From Leifsonia williamsii (GTDB taxonomy: Bacteria > Actinomycetota > Actinomycetes > Actinomycetales > Microbacteriaceae), in contig NZ_JAROCF010000001.1 of the NCBI RefSeq assembly GCF_030433685.1, positions 2,852,001 through 2,916,000 of the forward strand: a DNA stretch of 64,000 nt, in the 5' to 3' direction. Made by a program: the position numbers and the translations under genes. A model generated the notes under the pieces. That model had not been told where the DNA came from. It did no database searches and saw only the letters and a program-made list of their open reading frames with translations. Shown in pieces: positions 57,105 to 64,000 of the stretch (position 1 is its first letter; the number at the start of each line of letters is the position of its first letter).

Positions 57105-57881
57105 TCAGCGGAGGAGGTAGCCGCCGTCGACGACGAGCGTGTGCCCGGTGACATAGTCGGCCGCGCGGCTGGACAGGAAGACGAGCGCGCCCATGAGGTC
57201 GGCCGGGTCGCCCCAGCGGCCGGCGGGCACGTGGTCGACGATGCGCGCGTTGGCGACGGCGTCCGACCGGGTGCGCTCGGTCAGCGCGGTCGCGAAGTAG
57301 CCGGGCGCGATGGCGTTGACCTGGATGCCGTACTCCCCGAGCTCGTCCGCGTACGCCTTCGTGAAGCCGACGATGCCGGCCTTCGATGCGGCGTACGCCG
57401 GCGACTGCTTGCCGCCGAGGAACGAGAACAGGGAGGCGATGTTGACGATCTTGCCCGAGCGCTGCGGGATCATCGCCCGGGCGGCGGCGTGCGCGAAGTC
57501 GAAGGCGGCGGTCAGGTTGACCGCGAGCATCGGATCCCACTTGTCGCGGCCGAACGCGGTCACGTCGTCGAGCAGGTTGATGCCCGCCGAGTTGACCAGG
57601 ATGTCGAGGCCGCCGAGCGTCTCGACGCACTGCCCGACCATCTCCTGCGGAACGCCCGTCCGCGTGATGTCGGCGGCGGCGAAGGCGTAGCGCCGGCCGT
57701 GGCCCTCCACCAGCCGCGCCGTCGTCCCGTCGTCGTCGGCCAGGCTGGGCACGAACACGTCGGCGCCGGCCGCGGCGAGCGCGACGGTGAACGCGCGGCC
57801 GAGGCCGCCGTTGCCGCCGGTGACCATCGCCCGCTTGCCTTCGAGCGAGAACAGGGCGGTGCTGAAGTCGGTGATCTCCAC
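57105..57881 (-). CDS. SDR-family oxidoreductase
   Basis: A 258-residue classical short-chain dehydrogenase: MVTGGNGGLGRAFTVAL (NAD(P) loop), NSAGINLLDDV, INIASLFSFLG-type Ser (NIASLFSFLGGK), and YAASKAGIVGFTKAYADEL with the Tyr-Lys pair. C-terminal SSRAADYVTGHTLVVDGGYL is typical. It probably interconverts an alcohol and a ketone in the operon's pathway (similar to 2-deoxygluconate or xylitol-type dehydrogenases). The GTG at 57881 is two bases past the aldehyde dehydrogenase stop. Confidence 0.87.
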   Translation of the reverse strand: MEITDFSTALFSLEGKRAMVTGGNGGLGRAFTVALAAAGADVFVPSLADDDGTTARLVEGHGRRYAFAAADITRTGVPQEMVGQCVETLGGLDILVNSAGINLLDDVTAFGRDKWDPMLAVNLTAAFDFAHAAARAMIPQRSGKIVNIASLFSFLGGKQSPAYAASKAGIVGFTKAYADELGEYGIQVNAIAPGYFATALTERTRSDAVANARIVDHVPAGRWGDPADLMGALVFLSSRAADYVTGHTLVVDGGYLLR

Positions 57882-57883
57882 GG

Positions 57884-59380
57884 TCAGCCCTCCGTGCTCT
57901 CAGCGTGGACGGCGGCGGCGAACGGGTCGGCGATGCCGACGTACCGGGTCTCGAGGTACTCCTCGATGCCTTCGAAGCCGCCTTCGCGGCCGAGCCCGGA
58001 CTGCTTGACGCCGCCGAAGGGCGCCGCGGGGTTGGAGACGACGCCGGCGTTGAGCCCGAGCATGCCGCTGTCGAGCTCCTCCGCCAGGCGCAGGCCGCGG
58101 TTCAGGTCGCGGGTGTAGACGAAGGCGACCAGGCCGAACTCGGTGGCGTTGGCGAGGCGGACCGCCTCCTCCTCGGTGCGGAACGTCGTGATGGGAGCGA
58201 CCGGGCCGAAGATCTCCTCGCCCAGGATGCGGGCGTCGGCGGGTACGTCGGTGAGGACGGTCGGCTGGTAGAAGTATCCGGCGCCTGAGACGCGTTCGCC
58301 GCCGACGGCGATCCGGGCACCATCGGACACGGCCTGCTGAACAAGCGACTCCACCTTGTCCCGGGTGGCGGCGTCGACCAGGGGGCCCATGGTGACGCCC
58401 TGCTCGGTGCCACGACCGACCCGGTAGGCGGCGATGCGCTCGGCGAACGCCGCGGTGAACTCCTCGGCGATGGATTCGTGGACGAGGAAGCGGTTGGCGG
58501 CCACGCAGGCCTCTCCCCCGTTGCGCATCTTCGCGAGCACGGCTCCGTCGACGGCGGCGGGGAGGTCGGCGTCCTCGAAGACGAGGAAGGGCGCGTTGCC
58601 TCCCAGTTCCATGGAGACGCGCAGCACCTGGTCGGCGGAGGCCGCGATCAGGCGGCGTCCGACCTCGGTGGACCCCGTGAACGACAGCTTCCGCAGCCGC
58701 GGGTCGGCGATCAGGGGTCCGGTGACGGCGCCGGCACGGGTCGTGGGGATGACGTTGAGCACTCCGGCGGGCAGACCGGCCTCCTCCAGCACGCTCGTGA
58801 GCAGCAGCGCGGTGAGCGGGGTGAGCGCCGCGGGCTTCAACACCATGGTGCATCCGGCGGCGATGGCCGGCGCGATCTTGCGGGTCGCCATCGCGAGCGG
58901 GAAGTTCCACGGGGTGATGAACAGGGAGGGGCCGACCGGCCGCTTGACGACCAGGAGCCTGTTGGCGCCGTCGGGAGCGGTGGCGTACCGGCCGGAGACG
59001 CGCACGGCCTCCTCGGAGAACCAGCGCAGGAACTCCGCGCCGTACGCGACCTCGCCGCGGGCCTCCGCCAGCGGCTTGCCCATCTCCAGGGTCATCGCGA
59101 GGGCGAATTCGTCCGCTCTGGCCGTGACCAGCTCGAAGGCCCGCCGCAGGATCTCGGCGCGCTCGCGCGGCGCGGTCCTGGCCCAGCCGCGCTGGGCCGC
59201 GTGCGCCGCGGCGAGGGCGGCGTCGCCGTCCTCGGGCGCGGCATCGGCCACGCGGGCGAGCACCTGCTCTGTGGCGGGGTCGATCACGTCGAAGCGCGCG
59301 CCGGAGGCGGAGTCCCGCCAGGCGCCGTCGATGTAGAGCCCGGTAGGCAGGCGGTCGAGCAGCTCGCGCTCCGCGATCAC
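57884..59380 (-). CDS. NAD(P)-dependent aldehyde dehydrogenase (succinate-semialdehyde type)
   Basis: A 498-residue ALDH-superfamily enzyme oxidising an aldehyde to its acid. The cofactor region is FITPWNFPLAMATRKIAPA with PAIAAGCTMVLKPAALTPLT, the Glu base lies in VSMELGGNAPFLVFEDADL, and the catalytic Cys is in RNGGEACVAANRFLVH, most like GabD. C-terminal PFGGVKQSGLGREGGFEG is standard. GTG 59380 overlaps the upstream reductase stop (GTGA). The true substrate is unknown; an aldehyde made by a neighbouring enzyme is likely. Confidence 0.88.
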   Translation of the reverse strand: MIAERELLDRLPTGLYIDGAWRDSASGARFDVIDPATEQVLARVADAAPEDGDAALAAAHAAQRGWARTAPRERAEILRRAFELVTARADEFALAMTLEMGKPLAEARGEVAYGAEFLRWFSEEAVRVSGRYATAPDGANRLLVVKRPVGPSLFITPWNFPLAMATRKIAPAIAAGCTMVLKPAALTPLTALLLTSVLEEAGLPAGVLNVIPTTRAGAVTGPLIADPRLRKLSFTGSTEVGRRLIAASADQVLRVSMELGGNAPFLVFEDADLPAAVDGAVLAKMRNGGEACVAANRFLVHESIAEEFTAAFAERIAAYRVGRGTEQGVTMGPLVDAATRDKVESLVQQAVSDGARIAVGGERVSGAGYFYQPTVLTDVPADARILGEEIFGPVAPITTFRTEEEAVRLANATEFGLVAFVYTRDLNRGLRLAEELDSGMLGLNAGVVSNPAAPFGGVKQSGLGREGGFEGIEEYLETRYVGIADPFAAAVHAESTEG

Positions 59381-60318
59381 CGGGCCACCCCCTCGGGGGC
59401 GGCGTCCGCGACGAGGCGCAGCGGTGTGCCGATCAGGTCCTCGTACAGCTGGAACGGCGCCATCTCGCCCGCGCGGTCGCCGTACTGGGCACGCCCGCGG
59501 CGGAACACCTGGTCGACCAGCGCGGACAGCTCGACCGGCACCCCGACCGAGCGGGCGAGGTCGATGGACAGGCCCAGGTCCTTGCAGGCGAGGGCGAGCG
59601 CGAAGCCTTCGTCGTAGTCGCCGTGCTCCAGGATCGAGAGCACGTCCCGCTCGACGAAGGTGCTGTTCGCCGGGCTTGCGACCAGCGAGTCGCGCAGCAC
59701 GCCGAGGTCGACGCCGGCCTTCACGCCGACGGCCAGCACCTCCGCCGTGGCCACGAGGTGCGAGAACCACAGCTGGTTGATCATGAGCTTCACCGCGTAG
59801 CCGGCGCCGTTCCCGCCCACGTGGAGGATGCGCTCCGGGTCGCCCATCGCCTCGAACACCGGGCGCAGCCGCTCGACGTCCGCGGCCTCCCCGCCGACGA
59901 AGATCTGCAACGTGCCGTTGGCCGCTCCCACCGACATCCCGCTCACCGGGGCGTCGAGGATGTGCAGCCCGCGGCCGGCGTTCGCGGCACGGACGGCGTC
60001 GGCCACCTCCGGCACCGAGGTCGACATGTCGATCCAGGTGCCGCCGTCGCGGATGCCCTCGAGCACGCCGCCCGGCCCGCTCACCGCGTCGGAGACGTGG
60101 CGCGGGGTCGGGAGCATCGTGATGACGAGGTCGGAGGCGGCGGCCACCTCGGCCGCGGTGGGCGCCCAGCGGGCGCCGCCGGCGATGAGCTCGGCCGCTG
60201 ACTCGGGCCGCAGGTCGGTCACCACCAGCGGGAAGCCGGCCCGCTGGAGGTTGCGGGTCATCCCGCCTCCCATGCTGCCGAGGCCGATGAAGCCGACGGT
60301 GGGGTTCTGTGCTGTCAT
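59377..60318 (-). CDS. 3-hydroxyisobutyrate dehydrogenase-like reductase
   Basis: A 313-residue beta-hydroxyacid dehydrogenase-family protein: VGFIGLGSMGGGMTRNL (NAD(P) loop), VTDLRPESA, TWIDMSTSVPEVADAV, DAPVSGMSVGAANGTLQIFV, and GNGAGYAVKLMINQLW with the catalytic Lys and Asn. Its relatives act on 3-hydroxyisobutyrate, tartronate semialdehyde or gluconate derivatives. It sits between the Fae-like protein and the aldehyde dehydrogenase, both overlapped or close, so a hydroxyacid/semialdehyde step in the same pathway is likely. Confidence 0.87.
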   Translation of the reverse strand: MTAQNPTVGFIGLGSMGGGMTRNLQRAGFPLVVTDLRPESAAELIAGGARWAPTAAEVAAASDLVITMLPTPRHVSDAVSGPGGVLEGIRDGGTWIDMSTSVPEVADAVRAANAGRGLHILDAPVSGMSVGAANGTLQIFVGGEAADVERLRPVFEAMGDPERILHVGGNGAGYAVKLMINQLWFSHLVATAEVLAVGVKAGVDLGVLRDSLVASPANSTFVERDVLSILEHGDYDEGFALALACKDLGLSIDLARSVGVPVELSALVDQVFRRGRAQYGDRAGEMAPFQLYEDLIGTPLRLVADAAPEGVAR

Positions 60319-60361
60319 GTTCCTTTTCCTCAGGAGGCCGCGTGCCGTCGTCGCCGGCGGT

Positions 60362-60883
60362 TCAGGCGGGGGCGGTGTAGAAGGGGTTGGCCGGGCGGTG
60401 GCGCGCGGCCAGCACGTCGTCGAGGGCGGGGAGTCCGGCGACGCCGTTGCGCAGCGCGGTCGCCGTGGCCTCGCGGTTGTTGCGGTACACGGCGTCGGCG
60501 TCGTCGGCGCCGGGGTTCACCCAGACGGCCGCGACGATGACGTCGGTGTCGGCCGCCTCCCGGGGGATGACGCCCTCGGCGACCGCGTCGGCCACGCCCG
60601 CCGCGACCCCGGCCTGCGCCGGGCCCCAGATGAGGGTGCCGTGCTCGTCGCCGGCGGGGGCGGACTTCGTGACGAACAGGGTGAGCGGCTTCACCGGCAG
60701 CGACGGCGCGAGCACCGCCACGAAGGGCACGTGTCCGGCGCTCGGGGAGGCGAGGGCCGAGGCCCACGCCACCCCCGCCGGCCCGGTGCGCGGGCCGGCG
60801 ACGGTGTTGATGTGGGCGGCGTTGACGCCGTCCCCGACGAAGCTCTCGCCGATGCGCAGCACGCCCTCTCGCGCGTCCGTCAT
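60362..60883 (-). CDS. Formaldehyde-activating enzyme (Fae) homologue
   Basis: A 173-residue protein matching the Fae family (condensation of formaldehyde with tetrahydromethanopterin). Recognised blocks are RIGESFVGDGVNAAHINTV with His24 at the catalytic His position, FVAVLAPSLPVKPLTLFVTK, LIWGPAQAGVAAGVADAVAE and VIPREAADTDVIVAAVWVNP. Canonical Fae belongs to methylotrophs with the H4MPT pathway; non-H4MPT homologues of unknown function are also known. No H4MPT gene is present in the window. The ATG is one base into the binding-protein stop (TGATG). The partner cofactor and substrate are open questions. The family call is by motif, not by search. Confidence 0.82.
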   Translation of the reverse strand: MTDAREGVLRIGESFVGDGVNAAHINTVAGPRTGPAGVAWASALASPSAGHVPFVAVLAPSLPVKPLTLFVTKSAPAGDEHGTLIWGPAQAGVAAGVADAVAEGVIPREAADTDVIVAAVWVNPGADDADAVYRNNREATATALRNGVAGLPALDDVLAARHRPANPFYTAPA

Positions 60884-61821
60884 CAGATCAGGCCCTCGTC
60901 CTTGAGGAACTCCTCGGCGACGTCGGCCGGCTCGTCGCCGTCGACGTCGACCTTGGCGTTCAGCTCCTGCATCTTCTCGGTGGTCAGCTTGGAGGAGACC
61001 TTCGCCAGGATGTCGGCGATCGCCGGGTACTTCTTCAGGATCGACTCCTGCATGGAGAACGCGCCCTGATACACGGGGAAGAACTTCTTGTCGTCGTCCA
61101 TGACGGTGAGGTCGAGCGCCTTGATCCGGCCGTCGGTCGCGAACACCTCGCCGAAGTTGCAGTCGCTGCCCTTCTGGGTCGCGGTGTAGATGATGCCGGT
61201 GTCGAGCATCTTGACGTTGGAGTCGGGCACGTCGAGTCCGTACGCCTTCTTGAGCCCCGGCCAGCCGTCGTCGCGGGTCGAGAACTCGCTCTCGATGCAG
61301 AAGGTCTTGTCGCTCGCCTTCAGCTTCGCGACGTCGCTCAGCGTCTTCACGCCGAGCTTCTTGCCCTCGGAGGAGCGGATCGCGAAGGCGTAGGTGTTGT
61401 TGAGCGGCGCGGGGTCGAGCCAGGCGATGCCCTTGTCGGCGTCGGCCTTCTTGACCGCGTCGAACTGCTCCTGCGGGTCGGTGATGGGGGCGGTGTTGCC
61501 CTGGTAGGTGATCCAGGCGGTGCCGGTGTACTCCCAGTAGCCGACGAACTGCTTGTTCTCGAGCGCCTGGCGGACGTTCTGCGAGCCGACCAGCTTGGTG
61601 TTCGCCTCCAGGTCGGCGCCGTGGGCGTTGAGCAGGTCGGTGGTGATGTAGGCCAGGATGTACTGCTCCGAGAAGTCCTTCGAGCCGATCTGGCCGGTCA
61701 GGCCCTTCAGCTCGTCGCCCTTGGCCCCGGACGATCCGGCGCTGCTTCCCGAGCAGCCGGTCATGAGCAGGGCCGCTGCGGCGGCGACCGCCGCGACGGA
61801 GAGGTGCCTCTTGGTGAACAT
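60883..61821 (-). CDS. Quaternary-ammonium ABC transporter substrate-binding lipoprotein (OpuBC/ProX type)
   Basis: A 312-residue OpuAC-domain lipoprotein. The signal peptide ends in LLMTGCSGSS (lipobox, Cys23), then GQIGSKDFSEQYILAYITTD, the family's opening strand. Later blocks are WEYTGTAWITYQGN, WLDPAPLNNTYAFAIRSSEG, TFCIESEFSTRDDGWPG and the C-terminal EEFLKDEGLI. Relatives bind glycine betaine, choline or carnitine through an aromatic cage; the ligand here cannot be named. It has a good GGAG ribosome site (AAGGAGAACC) and is immediately followed by the Fae homologue. Confidence 0.9.
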   Translation of the reverse strand: MFTKRHLSVAAVAAAAALLMTGCSGSSAGSSGAKGDELKGLTGQIGSKDFSEQYILAYITTDLLNAHGADLEANTKLVGSQNVRQALENKQFVGYWEYTGTAWITYQGNTAPITDPQEQFDAVKKADADKGIAWLDPAPLNNTYAFAIRSSEGKKLGVKTLSDVAKLKASDKTFCIESEFSTRDDGWPGLKKAYGLDVPDSNVKMLDTGIIYTATQKGSDCNFGEVFATDGRIKALDLTVMDDDKKFFPVYQGAFSMQESILKKYPAIADILAKVSSKLTTEKMQELNAKVDVDGDEPADVAEEFLKDEGLI

Positions 61822-61904
61822 GGTTCTCCTTCAGTGTGAATGCGGTGCGGGTGTGCGTGATGACGCCGTGACGCGGCTCTGCGTGCGCGGCGGGTGGAAG
61901 CGGC

Positions 61905-62678
61905 TCAGAGGCCGCGGGGACGTACGAGGTCTTCGACCAGCCCGGCGAGCCAGTCGATGAGGATGGCGATGGCGGCGACGAGGACCGCCCCGACCAGCAG
62001 CACGGGGAAGCGCTGGAGCTTCAGGCCGTTCACGATCATGTCGCCGAGACCGCCGGCGTTGATGAAGGTGGCGACGGTGGCGACGCCGACGCAGAACACC
62101 AGCGAGGTGCGCAGGCCGGCGAGGATCGTCGGCGACGCGAGCGGCAGTTCGATCCGGCGCAGCACCTGGCCGGGCGTCATGCCCATGCCGCGCGCCGCCT
62201 CCTTCGCGTCGGCGCTCACCTGCTCCAGCCCGATCAACGTGTTCCGCAGCACCGGGAGGAAGGAGTAGGCGACCAGCGCCACCAGCGCCGTGAGGAACCC
62301 GGTCTGCCAGACGATCGCGAGCAGGATCACCACACCGACGGCCGGCGTCGCCTGGCCGATGTTGCCGAGGCCGAGCACGATCGCGCGGAACCAGCCCGCC
62401 TTCACCCGATGCACGGCGATCCCGGCCGGAATGGCGAGCAGGGCCACGAGTGCGGACGCCACGACCGTCAGGACGAGGTGCTCGCGGATGCGCGCCGAGA
62501 TGTACTCGGGGTTCAGGGTCCGCTGCTCGATCGAGTCGAGGGTGAGGGTCGAGATCCAGAGGAACACCAGGCCGACCAGCACCACGACGACGACGGGGGC
62601 GGCGAACCGGCGGGCCGCGGCACCGACGCGGCGGCCGGTCGACACCCGGCCGGTACTCCAGTCGAGTGCGGCGGTCAT
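61905..62678 (-). CDS. ABC transporter permease (OpuBB/BD, ProW type)
   Basis: A 257-residue membrane protein with about six helices (APVVVVVLVGLVFLWISTL; LVLTVVASALVALLAIPAGI; VVILLAIVWQTGFLTALVAL). The coupling loop EAARGMGMTPGQVLRRIELP contains the EAA motif that contacts the ATPase. It overlaps the ATPase gene by four bases (ATG 62678). With the permease at the right edge it gives the permease-ATPase-permease-binding protein layout of opuB/opuC operons. Confidence 0.9.
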   Translation of the reverse strand: MTAALDWSTGRVSTGRRVGAAARRFAAPVVVVVLVGLVFLWISTLTLDSIEQRTLNPEYISARIREHLVLTVVASALVALLAIPAGIAVHRVKAGWFRAIVLGLGNIGQATPAVGVVILLAIVWQTGFLTALVALVAYSFLPVLRNTLIGLEQVSADAKEAARGMGMTPGQVLRRIELPLASPTILAGLRTSLVFCVGVATVATFINAGGLGDMIVNGLKLQRFPVLLVGAVLVAAIAILIDWLAGLVEDLVRPRGL

Positions 62679-63763
62679 CGCGGCTCCTCCCCGAGGTTCA
62701 CCCTGGTCGGCTGCGCCTCGCGCGTCGCCAGCGGGCCGCCGAGCACTGCCGAGATGGCCGCGTGGTCGAGCGCACCCTGCGGAGCGCCCGCCGTGTCGAC
62801 GACGGTGACCGTCGGGCTCCCCGTGAGGACGATCAGATCCAGCGCGTCGCGCAGCGTCGCGGTCACGGCGATCTGCGGCGCGCGGTCGTCGATGCTGTTC
62901 GCGAGCCGCGCCTCCCCGACCGGGATCAGCGCCAGCCGCTTGATGGCCGCGCCCTGGCCGATGAACGAGGCCACGTAGTCGTTGGCCGGGTTCGCCAGGA
63001 TGTTGGCCGGCGTGTCGAACTGCTCGATCCGGCTGCGCTCGCTGAGCACGGCGATACGGTCGCCGAGGCGGACGGCCTCGTCGAAGTCGTGGGTGACGAA
63101 GATGATCGTCTTGCCGATCTCCGCCTGCAGCCGCAGGAACTCGGCCTGCAGCCGCTCGCGGGTGATCGGGTCGGTCGCCCCGAACGGCTCGTCCATCAGC
63201 ATCACGGGCGGGTCTGCCGCGAGCGCCCTGGCGACGCCGGCCCGCTGCTGCTGGCCGCCGGAGAGCTGGCGCGGGTAGCGGCGGGCGAAGGTGCCGGGGT
63301 CGAGCTGGACGGTGCGCAGCAGCTCGTCCACCCGCTCGGCGATGCGGTCCTTCGACCAGCCGAGCATCCGCGGCACGGTCGCGATGTTCTCGGCGATGGT
63401 GCGGTGCGGGAAGAGGCCGATCTGCTGGATCACGTATCCCACGTGGCGGCGCAGCTGGTTGGGGTCGAGGGAGAGGACGTCCTTACCGTCGATCCGGATG
63501 CTTCCCGAGGTGGGCTCGATCAGCCTGTTAATCATCTTCATGGTCGTCGTCTTGCCGCAGCCGCTCGGGCCGACGAACATGACGAGCTCGCCCGGCTCCA
63601 CGCGCATCGAGAAGTCCTCGACGGCGGGAGCGGGCTGCCCGGCATAGTTCTTGGTGACACCGTCGAGCTCGATGGCGACGCCGGCGGACTGGCGGGCGAT
63701 GGCGGACAGGAAGCCGGTGTTGGTCAGGGCGGCGGCGTCCGGGGTGGTGGTCGACTCAGGCAC
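62675..63763 (-). CDS. ABC transporter ATP-binding protein (OpuBA/ProV type)
   Basis: A 362-residue ATPase energising the quaternary-ammonium importer. FVGPSGCGKTTTMKMINRL is Walker A with the family's KMINRL, QLSGGQQQRAGVARAL the ABC signature, VMLMDEPFGATDPITRERL Walker B, and IIFVTHDFDEAVRL the switch His. The C-terminal region (about 270-350) looks like a CBS-type pair (VTATLRDALDLIVLTGSP), often tied to osmotic gating in this family. GTG 63763 overlaps the upstream permease stop by eight bases. Confidence 0.92.
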   Translation of the reverse strand: MPESTTTPDAAALTNTGFLSAIARQSAGVAIELDGVTKNYAGQPAPAVEDFSMRVEPGELVMFVGPSGCGKTTTMKMINRLIEPTSGSIRIDGKDVLSLDPNQLRRHVGYVIQQIGLFPHRTIAENIATVPRMLGWSKDRIAERVDELLRTVQLDPGTFARRYPRQLSGGQQQRAGVARALAADPPVMLMDEPFGATDPITRERLQAEFLRLQAEIGKTIIFVTHDFDEAVRLGDRIAVLSERSRIEQFDTPANILANPANDYVASFIGQGAAIKRLALIPVGEARLANSIDDRAPQIAVTATLRDALDLIVLTGSPTVTVVDTAGAPQGALDHAAISAVLGGPLATREAQPTRVNLGEEPR

Positions 63764-64000
63764 GGAGACCCCTCGAGGTGGTGTGGCGGGAGATGAGGAT
63801 GAAGGCGCCGTCGACGAGCAGAGCGAGCACGATGATCGCGACCGTGCCGGCGACGGCGTAGTTGATGGCGTTCTTGGAGCCGATGGACGAGAGCCCCTTG
63901 AAGATGTACTGACCGAGCCCGGGCCCCGCGACGTAGGCGGCGATGGCGGCGATGCCGATGGTCAGCTGGGCGGCGACGCGTACGCCGGTCACGATGACGG
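63756..64000 (-). CDS. ABC transporter permease (5' part beyond window)
   Basis: C-terminal part of a ProW/OpuB-type permease, cut by the right edge. The visible frame has GVRVAAQLTIGIAAIAAYVA, a GPGLGQYIFKG loop, and a last helix (INYAVAGTVAIIVLALLVDGAF) ending in ISRHTTSRGLRA. Codons continue to the edge without a start that fits the family, so the N-terminus is missing. It is the most upstream gene seen of this operon. Confidence 0.8.
   Translation of the reverse strand, partial: VIVTGVRVAAQLTIGIAAIAAYVAGPGLGQYIFKGLSSIGSKNAINYAVAGTVAIIVLALLVDGAFILISRHTTSRGLRA

Overview
The window is very GC-rich and almost fully coding. It reads as a chromosomal segment of a Gram-positive actinobacterium, most likely a member of the Microbacteriaceae (Leifsonia-like). 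The evidence is actinobacterial gene order (pyrR-pyrB-pyrC-PH protein-carA-carB-pyrF-gmk-rpoZ-coaBC-metK-priA-fmt-rsmB-rpe; mltG-aroE-aroC-aroK-aroB-aroQ-efp-nusB; thrS-HIT; pdxST-yebC-ruvCAB-yajC-secDF-relA), frequent GTG/TTG starts, a PriA without intact helicase motifs, and an actinobacterial IHF-like domain fused to guanylate kinase. The family-level placement is inference. No rRNA, tRNA, insertion sequence, phage gene or CRISPR array was seen, and no gap between genes exceeds about 210 bases.

Layout. 1-9041 (minus): rpe (cut by the window edge), rsmB, fmt, priA, metK, coaBC, rpoZ and the IHF-gmk fusion. 9034-17763 (minus): a complete de novo UMP operon headed by pyrR, with a recognisable PyrR-binding RNA motif just before the pyrR ribosome binding site. 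17830-24599 (minus): a DsbA-like lipoprotein, nusB, efp and the shikimate cluster, whose aroE carries a 142-residue acidic N-terminal extension. 24592-32337 (minus): mltG, ruvX, alaS, two small membrane-protein genes, rpsD with a structured leader, and rarA. 32392-35273 (plus): an extracytoplasmic cyclophilin, a DUF349 protein with a strong terminator, and an AbiEi-antitoxin-like orphan. 35293-46452 (minus): rel, rhodanese, secF, secD, yajC, ruvBAC, yebC, a small kinase and pdxT-pdxS, with the divergent regulator pdxR on the plus strand. 47862-50398 (minus): HIT hydrolase and thrS. 50610-53512 (plus): a secreted GH25 muramidase with three cell-wall-binding repeats, and a DUF1990 protein. 53548-64000 (minus): a membrane protein, then an accessory catabolic operon running in from the right edge.

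The accessory operon at 54164-64000 is the least ordinary part. It combines an OpuB/ProU-type quaternary-ammonium ABC transporter (two permeases, ATPase, binding protein) with a homologue of formaldehyde-activating enzyme (Fae), a 3-hydroxyisobutyrate-dehydrogenase-like reductase, a succinate-semialdehyde-type aldehyde dehydrogenase, an SDR, an alkyl-DHAP-synthase-like FAD oxidase and an FGGY sugar kinase. Most of these genes overlap or nearly abut. I read it as an uncharacterised import-and-degradation pathway; the substrate cannot be named from sequence.

Non-coding signals include three convincing intrinsic-type hairpins (after rpsD, the DUF349 gene and the muramidase), several TANNNT -10 elements in the few gaps (TAGACT repeatedly), a three-hairpin rpsD leader, and three cases where a gene's stop-codon context has been duplicated in short direct repeats.
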